Position numbers and translations under genes: made by a program | In this document: positions 47,154 to 55,403 of the stretch, in pieces | Numbering within the stretch: the first letter of the stretch is position 1 | Layout: each line of letters opens with the position of its first letter | Assembly: GCA_035622175.1 (NCBI GenBank) | Contig: DASPVV010000091.1 | Span: 1-64,000, forward strand | Direction of reading: 5' to 3' | Origin: JAFAGX01 sp035622175 | GTDB lineage: Bacteria; Acidobacteriota; Terriglobia; Terriglobales; Acidobacteriaceae | DNA length: 64,000 nt | Notes under the pieces: generated by a model | Database searches by the model: none | The model's input: the letters and a program-made list of their open reading frames with translations, nothing else | What the model was told of the DNA's origin: nothing

Positions 47154-47894
47154 ATGATGTCGGCATTGCCAAGCATGGTTCCATCCCGGCGAGTTCTGGT
47201 TCGAGTTTGCGCCGGCCTGCTGCTCGCATATGCGGGATTCATCGGATTCCTGTGGTGGACGATGCACCGGCCACCCGAACAGTTTGGCCGAGTCATGGCC
47301 CGCATGCCAGGCCCCGCCGTATTTCTCCTCGCACCCTTTGAAACGCTTTGGACTCAGGCGCGGGCCGGAACTCTCGAAGTGGGAGATACCGCTCCCGATT
47401 TCGCGCTTTACAAGGTTGACAAGTCGGGACCAGTCCAGCTGTCGGCGCTCACTTCGCGGCAACCGGTGGTGCTCATCTTTGGCAGCTACACCTGACCGCC
47501 GTTCCGGCGGGAGGTTCCCGCCCTCAACCAGCTCTATGACGAGTACAACGGCCGGGTCGCCTTTTTGGTGGTCTACATTCTCGAGGCGCATCCGAGCGAC
47601 GTGTGGCAAATGGAAAGCAATCTTCGTGACAAGGTGGTGTTCGCCAGTCCCAAAGACGAAGAGGAACGCGGGTTCGTCGCCGGAGCTTGCGTTCGCAAGC
47701 TGGGGATCAAATTCCCAGCCGTGCTCGACCAGTTCTCGAATGCCACGGAAAGGGCCTACACGGGCTGGCCGGACCGCATGTACCTGATTGACAGCCAGGG
47801 AAAGGTCGCCTATAAGAGCAAGCCCGGACCTTTTGGATTCAAGCCAGACCAGTTGCGTGCGGCGCTCGAACGATTGCTGGGAAGGAGCGCATGA
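47154..47894 (+). CDS. deiodinase-family selenoprotein with in-frame UGA (Sec)
   Basis: 246 residues if the TGA at 47493-47495 is read as selenocysteine (residue 114). The frame is the same before and after it. Upstream of it the product has a membrane helix (VRVCAGLLLAYAGFIGFLWW) and a thioredoxin-like segment EVGDTAPDFALYKVDKSG. The active site reads LIFGSYT-U-PPFRREVPALN, matching the deiodinase FGS-T-U-PPF pattern, and FLVVYILEAHPSDVW matches the family's YI-EAH-SD-W strand. The C-terminal GWPDRMYLIDSQGKVAYKSK and PGPFGFKPDQLRAAL also match. A hairpin 11-27 bases after the UGA fits a bacterial SECIS. Read as a stop, the UGA would leave 113 residues ending inside the active site. Start ATG 47154 is provisional (47175 possible). 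Bacterial deiodinase-like proteins occur; their substrate is not known. Confidence 0.87.
47506..47522 (+). promoter_or_regulatory. SECIS-like hairpin after the in-frame UGA
   Basis: Directly downstream of the UGA a perfect 7-bp stem GGCGGGA / TCCCGCC closes a GGT loop. The AGGT of its tip begins at base 17 after the UGA, nearly the same place as in the E. coli fdhF SECIS, where AGGU of the loop starts at base 18. Bacterial SelB recognises such a coding-region hairpin to decode UGA. An alternative short stem (47496-47501 with 47505-47510) overlaps it. The element is within the coding sequence, as expected for bacteria. Confidence 0.75.
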
Positions 47895-47940
47895 TTCAGA
47901 GGCCCGCGGCAGACTGGAACCACGCCGTCAGACAGTTCGC

Positions 47941-48342
47941 TTATCGCTGAAAAAGGTCTAGCTTTCTTGCATCGCTGCCGGACTTTTTCGCCGCATGAGC
48001 AGCATGGGCCTGCCAGGCTGCGCCAAACCCCCAAAGGTCCTTGGGGTTGAGAGCCTCGAGCCCCACCTGATGTTCGCTGGTGCCGGACACCGCTCTACTC
48101 CAGACGACGCGAAACTGGGCTTTGTGTTGCTTGTATTGGACCGTGATCAGGCTCCCGACTTCAAGCGGCTGCTGCAGTGCGCCCAGACGAACCCCGGGCG
48201 CGCCGACGTCCAGGGTGTGCACCAGTTCAGAATAGGAGTTCCCTTGACTATCGTTTCCCAGAATTCGTACCGGCAGCACCGCTTTGACTCGGTTCCGACG
48301 ACGTTGTTCCGCCGACTCGGTTTTAGTTCCAGATTTACTCAT
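47941..48342 (-). CDS. PilZ-domain protein (c-di-GMP-binding type)
   Basis: About 133 residues from ATG 48342. The central part RRRNRVKAVLPVRILG and the following LVHTLDVGAPGVRLG fit the PilZ fold with its RxxxR and (D/N)xSxxG-type motifs in degenerate form: here RRRNR is present, but the second motif reads DVGAPGV instead of D-x-S-x-x-G. The missing Ser may weaken c-di-GMP binding. A TTG at 48405 would add 21 residues. It diverges from a FecR/DUF6600 gene with a strong promoter between them. Confidence 0.75.
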   Translation of the reverse strand: MSKSGTKTESAEQRRRNRVKAVLPVRILGNDSQGNSYSELVHTLDVGAPGVRLGALQQPLEVGSLITVQYKQHKAQFRVVWSRAVSGTSEHQVGLEALNPKDLWGFGAAWQAHAAHAAKKSGSDARKLDLFQR

Positions 48343-48503
48343 GGGCGGAGCCGCGGCTGATTTTGGGCCACTCTGGATTTTATCCCCCTTCGGCCTCGCC
48401 TCCAATAGCCCGGAAGTAATCCGAGAGCATGACCCTTACCCCAAAAAACTTGCACCGGCTTCGCGTAAGTTACTGAAACCCCGGGGGATCTCGTCAAGTC
48501 CCA

Positions 48504-48520
48504 GCGCCTTCGCAAGGCGC
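48504..48520. other. perfect 7-bp hairpin
   Basis: GCGCCTT and AAGGCGC enclose a CGC loop. It stands about 41 bases upstream of the -35 box of the rightward promoter and has no T-tract, so it is not a standard terminator. It could be an operator or part of a leader for the leftward PilZ gene. Confidence 0.5.
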
Positions 48521-48560
48521 GGTCAGGACGAGTACCTTGTGGCCATGTCCCGAATCGTCG

Positions 48561-48589
48561 TTCGCACAAAACCCATGCCTTCCTATAAT
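48561..48589 (+). promoter_or_regulatory. sigma70-type promoter for the FecR/DUF6600 gene
   Basis: A perfect -10 box TATAAT (48584-48589) lies 17 bases after TTCGCA (48561-48566), a four-of-six match to the -35 consensus. Transcription would start near 48596, giving a leader of about 170 bases before ATG 48767. That is long for an ordinary gene and could hold regulation. Confidence 0.7.
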
Positions 48590-48766
48590 CTTGGCTAGCC
48601 GTGGGATAGGGGGCGGTCAGGCCGGGCTAGACCCTAGGCTGAGTTTCTCGAGCAACTCGTTGTCCTAAGGCGGGTTTACACAGTTAGCGAGAGGCTAGCG
48701 AACCCCGGGTTAAGCTAGCGCGGTAACATGGCAAGTGCGAACAAGGGGTCCAAGGAGCGGTACGCA

Positions 48767-50749
48767 ATGAAATCCTTTTGGCGATTTGTTTGTGTCAGCA
48801 TGTGGATCGGGTTGTTTGCGGCAAGCGCTTGGGCAGGAGATCAAGCGGATCAAATCGATGACTCAGGTCAATCGGATCCGCCCGGCCGAGTAGCGCGGGT
48901 GGACAACATGACGGGAGAGGTTTCGGTCCAACCGCATGGAACCGATGAGTGGGTGCAGGCCGAACTGAATCGTCCGCTTACGCTTTCCGATAACGTGTGG
49001 GCCGACAAGGACTCGCGCGCAGAGATGGATCTCGGCACCGGCTTCGTGCGGATTGGTTCTGAAACCAGCGTCACTCTTACCAACATCAGCGATGGCGCGG
49101 TGCAGATTGCATTGCATCAGGGCGCTTTGAACCTCCACGTCCGCCACCTGTACCGAGGTGAGGTGTGGGAGGTCGACACTCCCAATTTGGCTTTCACCGT
49201 CTCGCGCAACGGCGACTATCGTTTCGATGTGGATCCGAATGCCGACACCACGGCAGTAACGGTCTGGAAAGGCGAGGGCGAGGCCACGGGCCAGGGGCCT
49301 GCAGTCGACCTCAAGGAAGGCGAGCGGGCACAGTTCACCTCCGGCAACTCGCTGTCTCACCAGATGGAATCTGCCTCCTCTCCCGACGGTTTCGATGACT
49401 GGTGTCGCCTGCGTGATCAGCGGGAAGACAGGTCGGCTTCCGCGCAGCATGTCGCGCCTGGCGTGGTGGGGTCCGATGATCTCGACGACTATGGAACCTG
49501 GCGCGACACTCCTGATTATGGCTGGATCTGGGCGCCGACCGCGGTTGCACCCGGCTGGGCGCCTTACAGCTACGGTCAATGGATTTGGCAAGCCCCCTGG
49601 GGTTGGACATGGGTCGATGCTTATCCCTGGGGATTTGCGCCATTCCACTATGGACGCTGGGTTTGGTATGGCGGCTACTGGGGTTGGGCACCGGGGCCGT
49701 ATTATGTTCGTCCCTGGTATGCGCCTGCGTTAGTCGCTTGGTTTGGCGGTCCACGCTGGGGCTTTGGATTTGGTTTCGGATTCGGCTTTGGTGGAGGATT
49801 CGGCTGGGTCCCGTTAGGCTGGGGCGAGCCCTTCTACCCCTGGTATCACGCGTCTCCCCGTTATTTCCGGAACGTGAATATCGCCAATACGCGTATCGCC
49901 AACATCCGCAACGTCAGCGACACCTTCTTCCGCAACGGCGGCAGGTCGCCACTGTGGGGACAATCGGGCTTCAAAATGCCGCAGTTTGCTGGCAAACCGG
50001 GCGCCATTACGGCTATGTCGAGAACGGCAATGGAGCACGGCTTAGCGGTTCGTGGAAATTCCGTGAAAGTCTCTCCCGACCAGCTGCGCGGGGCCTCTGC
50101 CTTGGGCAGAATCGATGCCAATCCGACGCGCGCCAGCATGCTGGGCGCACGAGCCAGTCAAACCGGAGCGCGACCGTCGGCGGCAGCCTTGTCGCGACCG
50201 ACCGTGAGCCGGATGAGCCCTCCGGCGATGCGGAGTTCAGCGGAGTTGGCGCGGGATCAAGAGAATTCAGCAGCCCCCCGCGCGAGCGCCGGACAGACCG
50301 CAGGAGGCAGGGGAGCTGCGAGCAATATGGGCGCTGCGGGCCCCCGTGCCGGCGCTGCGTCCGGGGCACGTTATGTACCCCGACCGCCGCAAAGCTCGGG
50401 GACGAGAAGCGAGCCAACCCAGATGGCGACCAACCGTGGCGTGCCACGTCCCCCGGCTGGGGCCTCAGTCGGCCACTACTCGGGCGCGGAGGGCAGCTAC
50501 TCTGGCCGCTCATCGCGAGACTATGCCGCGAATTACTCGAACCGGTCGTACTCCAACTACGGCGGCTACGGCCGCAGCGGGAATTCCAGTTCTCGCTACG
50601 GCGCTCCTCCCTACGCCACCTACGGGGGTCATAGTTCATACTCCGCGCCTTCGCATAGCTCTGGCGGGCACAGTGCATACTCCGGGGGTTCGCACGGTGG
50701 AGGGGGAGGCGGGCACAGCTCCGGAGGCTCGCACGGTGGGCACCGCTGA
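48767..50749 (+). CDS. exported FecR/DUF6600-type surface protein, Trp/Gly/Tyr-rich
   Basis: 660 residues from ATG 48767, preceded by AAGGAG nine bases away. A signal peptide (about 1-23) is followed by a FecR-like domain (about residues 40-190: GEVSVQPHGTDEWVQAELNRPL...). A Trp/Tyr/Gly-rich DUF6600 segment follows (WAPYSYGQWIWQAPWGWTW, GGYWGWAPGPYY), with a phase of Gly-Phe dipeptides. A long disordered Ser/Gly/Tyr tail ends in SHGGHR. The product is probably at the cell surface or periplasm; the function is unknown. The neighbouring PilZ protein could control it at the c-di-GMP level, which is speculation. Confidence 0.82.
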   Translation: MKSFWRFVCVSMWIGLFAASAWAGDQADQIDDSGQSDPPGRVARVDNMTGEVSVQPHGTDEWVQAELNRPLTLSDNVWADKDSRAEMDLGTGFVRIGSETSVTLTNISDGAVQIALHQGALNLHVRHLYRGEVWEVDTPNLAFTVSRNGDYRFDVDPNADTTAVTVWKGEGEATGQGPAVDLKEGERAQFTSGNSLSHQMESASSPDGFDDWCRLRDQREDRSASAQHVAPGVVGSDDLDDYGTWRDTPDYGWIWAPTAVAPGWAPYSYGQWIWQAPWGWTWVDAYPWGFAPFHYGRWVWYGGYWGWAPGPYYVRPWYAPALVAWFGGPRWGFGFGFGFGFGGGFGWVPLGWGEPFYPWYHASPRYFRNVNIANTRIANIRNVSDTFFRNGGRSPLWGQSGFKMPQFAGKPGAITAMSRTAMEHGLAVRGNSVKVSPDQLRGASALGRIDANPTRASMLGARASQTGARPSAAALSRPTVSRMSPPAMRSSAELARDQENSAAPRASAGQTAGGRGAASNMGAAGPRAGAASGARYVPRPPQSSGTRSEPTQMATNRGVPRPPAGASVGHYSGAEGSYSGRSSRDYAANYSNRSYSNYGGYGRSGNSSSRYGAPPYATYGGHSSYSAPSHSSGGHSAYSGGSHGGGGGGHSSGGSHGGHR

Positions 50750-50768
50750 TCTGACTTAGACAGACCCG

Positions 50769-50807
50769 GACGAAAGACGCCGCTCACTCTGAGTGGCGTT
50801 TTTCGTC
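50769..50807 (+). terminator. strong rho-independent terminator
   Basis: GACGAAA and TTTCGTC, then ACGCC and GGCGT, and CTCA and TGAG form a long near-continuous stem around a CTC tip, with a TTTTT tract in its 3' arm. It ends the FecR/DUF6600 gene 20 bases after its stop codon and can work in both directions. Confidence 0.8.
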
Positions 50808-51196
50808 TGTAAAGGACGGGTTTCGGTGGTGGTCGGTTCGCGGCCGTTCACAGCTGGGTCCGTTCTTGCGAACCGACGGGGCCGGGCGGGCATCAGGCGG
50901 CGGCACCGTTCGATCGAAGCAGCCTGAAGCGTATCCAGATCGGTACCCGAACCAAGATCGGCCATAGTTTGACCGCGGTGGCGTGGAAGAATGGGGGAAT
51001 GACGGGGTCGTGAGCGGTTTACGGGAATGGAAGGGCGCATGCCTGGTTTGCTCAAAGTTGTTCCATGTTCCTGCCATGGTCTGAAAGCCCCGCGAAGAAT
51101 TCTCCCGGCCCTACCCTGAGGCAGAACGGCGAAGCTGGCTTTATCATAGAGGTAGCACCGGCAGCCAACGGTGGCGCCAGTTTTTATGGGGAGCGA
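50808..51196. other. intergenic stretch
   Basis: About 390 bases between the terminator and the GT2 start. Open frames here show no family similarity, and no RNA or repeat was recognised. Confidence 0.5.
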
Positions 51197-52000
51197 ATGA
51201 TCGGCGGCAAACGAATCGCCGTGGTATTGCCCGCTTACAATGCGGAAAAGACGCTCGAGGCCACGGTGCGTGAGTTGCCTGACCTGGTCGATACCTGCAT
51301 TCTGGTGGATGATCACAGTTCCGACCGTACCATCGAGGTGGCCAGACGGCTGGGGTTGCAGTTCTTCGTGCACGACCGGAACTACGGCTATGGGCGCAAC
51401 CAGCAAACCTGCTATCGCGAAGCCCTCGCCTCCGGCGCCGACGTGATTATCATGGTGCACCCGGACTATCAGTACACACCCCTTCTGGTCACCGCGATGG
51501 CGAGCATGGTGGCGTACGATGTCTATGACGTTGTCCTCGGTTCGAGGATCATCGGGGGACAGGCACTCCGCGGAGGCATGCCCCTATGGAAATACGTGGC
51601 CAACCGTTTCCTGACCGCGTGCGAAAACTTCTTTCTCCGCGTCAAGCTCTCCGAATACCATACCGGCTATCGGGCTTTCAGCCGCAAGGTGCTGGCCACT
51701 CTGCCTCTGCTTGAGAATTCCGACGATTTTGTGTTTGACAACCAGGTGCTTGCGCAGTGCGTACATTTCGGCTTTCGCATCGGAGAAGTGTCCTGCCCCA
51801 CGCGCTATTTTGCCGAGGCGTCCTCCATCAATTTTCGCCGCAGCCTGAAGTACGGCGTGGGAGTGCTCCTGACCACATTTCAATTTGTGTTGCATCGCTC
51901 GGGAGTGGCGCAGTTTAGCATCTTCAGTTCGCAGGGGCGGAAACTGGAGACCAGGTCCTACTACGCGAGCGGACCAGTCGCAACCGGCAGGCCGAGCTGA
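51197..52000 (+). CDS. GT2 family glycosyltransferase
   Basis: 267 residues from ATG 51197; a longer frame upstream is rejected because the family start IAVVLPAYNAEKTLE follows at once and a GGGGAGCG-type ribosome site precedes. The GT-A fold is shown by CILVDDHSSDRT, the variant DXD-like MVHPDYQY, and the acceptor region EYHTGYRAFSRKVL. It lacks the long membrane tail of some polyprenyl-phosphate GT2s. Such enzymes transfer a sugar to a lipid or glycan acceptor. The neighbour (a MacB-type permease) gives no substrate hint. Confidence 0.86.
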   Translation: MIGGKRIAVVLPAYNAEKTLEATVRELPDLVDTCILVDDHSSDRTIEVARRLGLQFFVHDRNYGYGRNQQTCYREALASGADVIIMVHPDYQYTPLLVTAMASMVAYDVYDVVLGSRIIGGQALRGGMPLWKYVANRFLTACENFFLRVKLSEYHTGYRAFSRKVLATLPLLENSDDFVFDNQVLAQCVHFGFRIGEVSCPTRYFAEASSINFRRSLKYGVGVLLTTFQFVLHRSGVAQFSIFSSQGRKLETRSYYASGPVATGRPS

Positions 52001-52080
52001 GGCTTCGCTAGTAGGCACCCTTCTCTCGCCGAGTCCCTTCATTGTGTGCCCGCTCTCGAGGGGGTAGCATCTATACGACC

Positions 52081-53319
52081 ATGGCAACTGTCACCGTTCA
52101 GACCGCGCGTCGGCAGCCCAAGCTGGTGCTGAGCGAAATCCTGAGCTTTGCCTACGACACGTTTTGTTCCAATAAGGTACGCTTCGCGCTCACCGCTTTG
52201 GGTATGGTGATCGGTACCGCTTCTTTGATCCTGGTTGTCACCATCGGTATGACCGGCAAGCAGTATGCCCTCAACCAGATTCAATCGATTGGCGCCAACA
52301 TGATCGATGCAGAATACCAGGGTGGGGCGCAAGGCGGTTCAACCCCGGATCTGCTGACCATCGACGATATGAACGCGGTGCTAACCCAGGTTCCGGGGAT
52401 TGTGGCAGCCTCGCCTGTGGTTCCGCTTGACGACCGCATCCCGATTGGGGGTGGCAAGGTAAGCGATCTGCGTGTCCTCGGGGTTTTGCCCGAATACACG
52501 TCGGTGCGCAACCCGTTGGTTTTGTCCGGGCGCTTTTTTGACGCCCAAGATGAGCAGGCGCGAAACAAAGTTGGGGTGATGCAGCAAAAGCTGGCGGAGC
52601 AAATCTACGGGGCGGTGGATAATGCGATCGGCAAAATCGTCAAGGTAGGCGGGCTGCCCTTCACCATCATCGGAACCTTCCGAGAGCGCGTGGATACGTT
52701 TGGAATGTCCGAGGTCACGAACAATACCCTGCTGATTCCTTACTCAGTGTCTCGTTTCTTCACCGACTCGCCGAACGTTCGGCAGCTTTACTTTTCGGCC
52801 GCCGAACCATCCATGGTGATTCCGGTCACCGAACAGGTGAAGAAGGTCCTACAATCGCGCCACCGGGCGGAGTCCATCTACGTGGTGCAGAACCTAACCG
52901 AGGTGGTTGCTCTCGCCAATCGCATCGCGAACGCGCTGACTTTGGTGTTGTTGCTGATTGCTGCCGTCACCCTCGTGGTCAGCGGCATTGGAATCATGAA
53001 TATCATGCTCGCGACTGTGAGTTCGCGAATTCACGAAATCGGCATTCGCAAGGCGATTGGAGCCACCAATCGGGAGATCCGATTTCAGTTCTTGTCGGAG
53101 GCCATTCTTATCTCTCTCGTCGGAGGCTTGCTTGGGGTGGTGATTGGTCTGGCGCTGCCCTTTTCGGTTCGCTTTTTAACCGAATACAGGATTCCAATTT
53201 CCGGGCTATCCGCGATCGTAGCCATCGCCGTCTCCTCCCTGGTGGGGGTTTTGTTTGGAACCGTGCCGGCGGCGCGTGCCGCCAAGTTGGATCCGGTCGA
53301 GAGCTTGCGCTACGAATGA
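52081..53319 (+). CDS. orphan MacB-type ABC permease
   Basis: 412 residues with the FtsX layout: a first helix near 40-62 (LTALGMVIGTASLILVVTIGM), a periplasmic domain, then three helices ending PAARAAKLDPVESLRYE, the family's hallmark. SSRIHEIGIRKAIGATNREI is the cytoplasmic coupling segment. No ATPase gene is adjacent, so it must pair with one encoded elsewhere or be assembled in a hybrid complex. A terminator follows directly. Confidence 0.9.
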   Translation: MATVTVQTARRQPKLVLSEILSFAYDTFCSNKVRFALTALGMVIGTASLILVVTIGMTGKQYALNQIQSIGANMIDAEYQGGAQGGSTPDLLTIDDMNAVLTQVPGIVAASPVVPLDDRIPIGGGKVSDLRVLGVLPEYTSVRNPLVLSGRFFDAQDEQARNKVGVMQQKLAEQIYGAVDNAIGKIVKVGGLPFTIIGTFRERVDTFGMSEVTNNTLLIPYSVSRFFTDSPNVRQLYFSAAEPSMVIPVTEQVKKVLQSRHRAESIYVVQNLTEVVALANRIANALTLVLLLIAAVTLVVSGIGIMNIMLATVSSRIHEIGIRKAIGATNREIRFQFLSEAILISLVGGLLGVVIGLALPFSVRFLTEYRIPISGLSAIVAIAVSSLVGVLFGTVPAARAAKLDPVESLRYE

Positions 53320-53392
53320 ATCATGGTTCGACCGCGCTTCCGCACAGCGGATGAATCGCCCCAGCGTGCCGCCAAATCGGCACACACAAAAC

Positions 53393-53419
53393 AGCCGGGC
53401 TCGTTGGCCCGGCTTTTTT
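53393..53419 (+). terminator. rho-independent terminator
   Basis: AGCCGGGC and GCCCGGCT form a perfect 8-bp stem with a TCGTTG loop, followed by TTTTT. It stands 74 bases after the stop of the orphan permease gene. Confidence 0.93.
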
Positions 53420-53448
53420 GGTTTACTGGGGAGCCGTTTCGCTCCCAG

Positions 53449-53679
53449 CTACATCACCAGCGCAAGGTTCTCCAACTCATGCTGCAGCACTGGCATGGAA
53501 CATCCCGACATTTCCACGCGTCCAGCGGCGTCCATCGCGGCCTGGGGCGAGACTCCGTAACCGCGTCCCATCAAAAACACCTGCAGCAATTCCGCCGCAT
53601 CTCTGGAATCGACGATCCCAGCCTGTAAAAGGTCATTTCGTAAGGCAGTGAGTTCTGTCACCGTAAATCGTTCTTTCAT
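53449..53679 (-). CDS. small hypothetical protein, 76 residues
   Basis: ATG 53679 has a good GGAGGTGA ribosome site six bases upstream. The product is short and soluble (ERFTVTELTALRNDLLQAG..., then LLQVFLMGRGYGVSPQAAMDAA). The pattern of a small helical protein is clear, but no domain is recognised. It converges with the permease gene and a terminator lies between them. Confidence 0.68.
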   Translation of the reverse strand: MKERFTVTELTALRNDLLQAGIVDSRDAAELLQVFLMGRGYGVSPQAAMDAAGRVEMSGCSMPVLQHELENLALVM

Positions 53680-53912
53680 GGCCGTCACCTCCGACCCTCT
53701 TTTTCTTTAGACTCCATCGGGGCTCACTAGGTTGACGTGCAATTTCGCTGCCGTAAAAGCAGAGCTCCTGTCAGGAAGTCCGCTACCTGCTTAAACCCCT
53801 TACAATGCGACAAGTTGCGGAGCTAGAGTCGGCGGAGGGATGGCACCAAGGTGGGGGAGACAGAACGTCTCAGGGCGGGACACTGTGTGTCTTTCTGAGC
53901 CAAGTTTGTGGC

Positions 53913-54083
53913 TTAGGATGGTTCGCTCACCGCTTCATCCACCAACAAAATCGGAATGTCGTCGCGCACAGGATAAACGCGTCGACACTCTCCACACCTC
54001 AGGCTCTCACCACCCGGTTTGAGCACCAGCGGTTTTCTGCACACCGGGCAGACCAGCATATCGAGCAACTCTTGGGAGATCAT
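53913..54083 (-). CDS. Trm112-like zinc-ribbon protein, 56 residues
   Basis: The short frame from ATG 54083 to TAA 53915-53913 starts MISQELLDMLVCPVCRKPL and contains a second pair in LRCGECRRVYPVRDDIPI, the four-Cys ribbon and the VYPVRDDIPILL tail of the Trm112/YcaR family. Such proteins activate or assist methyltransferases or act as small zinc chaperones. It is too short for a usual ORF cut-off. A possible degenerate frame ends 10 bases upstream of its start. Confidence 0.88.
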   Translation of the reverse strand: MISQELLDMLVCPVCRKPLVLKPGGESLRCGECRRVYPVRDDIPILLVDEAVSEPS

Positions 54084-54457
54084 GCAGGTATTTTAGACGA
54101 ATCTGGCTTCATCGCGGCCGAACCAAATTTCGCTGACGGCATCTTCGGATTCGCGAGTGGCAATGGCGAAAAAGCTGCTTGGCAAGCCGGGCGGGATCGC
54201 GCGGACGTTTGGCTCGCCTAGCGTGTCATCGCCCGAACGCCCAAGCGAGGCTGCGCAACTTCAAACTGATCGACCACCAGCTCATTCGATGCGAAACGCA
54301 CAACCATAGCCAATGGGTAGGGAGGGAGGCAAAAGGCGGACGTATTCGCGCCTCATCAGATTCCCTAAGCTTCCAGCCGTCGACGACCACCTTCGCCGTG
54401 GGCAAGCCCAGACGATCGGCGAAGGGTTAGTCGCACCGCCGATTGTGCCTGCCGCCG
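54084..54457. other. intergenic stretch
   Basis: 374 bases. Apart from the weak frameshifted frame at 54093-54307, nothing was recognised. Confidence 0.45.
54093..54307 (-). pseudogene. possible frameshifted small gene upstream of the Trm112-like gene
   Basis: On the minus strand ATG 54307 opens 29 codons (VVRFASNELVVDQFEVAQP...) ending in TAG. A second frame continues without break as LGEPNVRAIPPGLPSSFFAI to ESEDAVSEIWFGRDEARFV and a TAA at 54095-54093. Joining the two needs one frameshift near 54222. The tight spacing to the next gene suggests one former operon gene, but both parts are short and unrecognised. Weak call. Confidence 0.3.
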
Positions 54458-55240
54458 CTAGGCCTCGGTTCGTTGTCGCCCTCTTACGCCACCCTTGACT
54501 CCACTGGGACGGAGTCTCTCGCCGGTAGCGGCTCTCGCCAGATGATTGCCGTTCGATGACCCGGAGCGGCTGGCCGGAGGTAGCGGGGCAGCCGTATTGA
54601 TCCCCTTGTATCGGCTGCGGGCCAGGAGAAGCTTGTCGAGCGCCTTCTCTTCTATGGGTTGTTGCCGTCCCAGAATGTGGGTCACCAGGGTGATTTGGGC
54701 GAAGTGCTCGACGGTTTCCATCTTCATGTAGGCATGCTCCAAGGTGTCGCCGTAGGTCACCACTCCGTGGTTTGACATCAAAATCGCGTCATATTGCGAG
54801 ACCAGCGGACGGAGCGTTTCTGAGAGTTCGGGCGTTCCCGGAGTGCCGTACCTGGCGAGCGGGATCGATCCCAGACCAATGACCATCTCGCACGCCAAGG
54901 GCTGATCGAGGGCCAGTCCCGCCGCGGCAAAGCCTGTCGCCGTGGGGGGATGCGCGTGCACGATCCCGCCAATGTCGGCACGAAGACGATAGATCAGCAG
55001 ATGCATGGCGATTTCGCTCGAGACCGGGTGACGCCCGGCGACGATCCTACCCTCCAGATCCACGATAACCAGGTCGCTGGCCCGCAGGGCACCCTTGCTC
55101 ATTCCCGTCGGTGTCGAAAGAATGCGCCCGCCCGCAAGACGCATGGAAAGATTGCCATCCATAGCGGCGACGTAGCCACGCTCATGCAAGAGCCTGCCAA
55201 AGTGGACGATTTCGCGTCGGTACCTAGTTTCGTTGGACAT
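54458..55240 (-). CDS. class II aldolase/adducin-family protein (L-fuculose-phosphate-aldolase-like)
   Basis: 260 residues. The class II fold is shown by MDGNLSMRLAGGRILSTPTG near the N-terminus, the zinc-binding His pair in IVHAHPPTATGFA, and a later His in MSNHGVVTYGDTLEHAYMKME. Zinc-dependent members cleave sugar phosphates such as fuculose-1-P or rhamnulose-1-P; others are adducin-like or methylthioribulose-1-P dehydratases. No pathway partner is adjacent, so the substrate is open. The C-terminal tail is basic and disordered and longer than in small homologues. Confidence 0.86.
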   Translation of the reverse strand: MSNETRYRREIVHFGRLLHERGYVAAMDGNLSMRLAGGRILSTPTGMSKGALRASDLVIVDLEGRIVAGRHPVSSEIAMHLLIYRLRADIGGIVHAHPPTATGFAAAGLALDQPLACEMVIGLGSIPLARYGTPGTPELSETLRPLVSQYDAILMSNHGVVTYGDTLEHAYMKMETVEHFAQITLVTHILGRQQPIEEKALDKLLLARSRYKGINTAAPLPPASRSGSSNGNHLARAATGERLRPSGVKGGVRGRQRTEA

Positions 55241-55389
55241 GATTCAATTCGAGTTCTCGAGTTCGCACGGACCCAGAGCGCGTATGGTAACCTACGCGCA
55301 TCCCGAAAACAATCCATTGTTCTTCGGAGGTTCCCCGGTTCGAGGCAAGCGCTGGCCGACGCCGGGGCGGCATCGCTCCAGTCTGTATC

Positions 55390-55395
55390 TATAAT
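55390..55395 (+). promoter_or_regulatory. -10 box (TATAAT) just before queA
   Basis: The perfect -10 sequence lies eight bases before GTG 55404, so transcription should start at or next to the GTG. No ribosome site is visible, so queA mRNA would be leaderless. No clear -35 box was seen. Confidence 0.55.
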
Positions 55396-55403
55396 GAGAT
55401 CCC

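Larger units (their letters stand above)
48343..48766. other. divergent intergenic region with promoter and hairpin
   Basis: About 424 bases between the PilZ and FecR-type genes. It holds a perfect 7-bp hairpin (48504-48520), a strong rightward promoter (48561-48589) and an AAGGAG ribosome site before 48767. No coding frame was recognised; a known riboswitch was not identified. Confidence 0.55.

Noticed and set aside
49740..49810. apparent DNA repeats in the FecR/DUF6600 gene
   Set aside because: They encode a Gly-Phe-rich protein tract and are codon-level low complexity, not a mobile or regulatory repeat.
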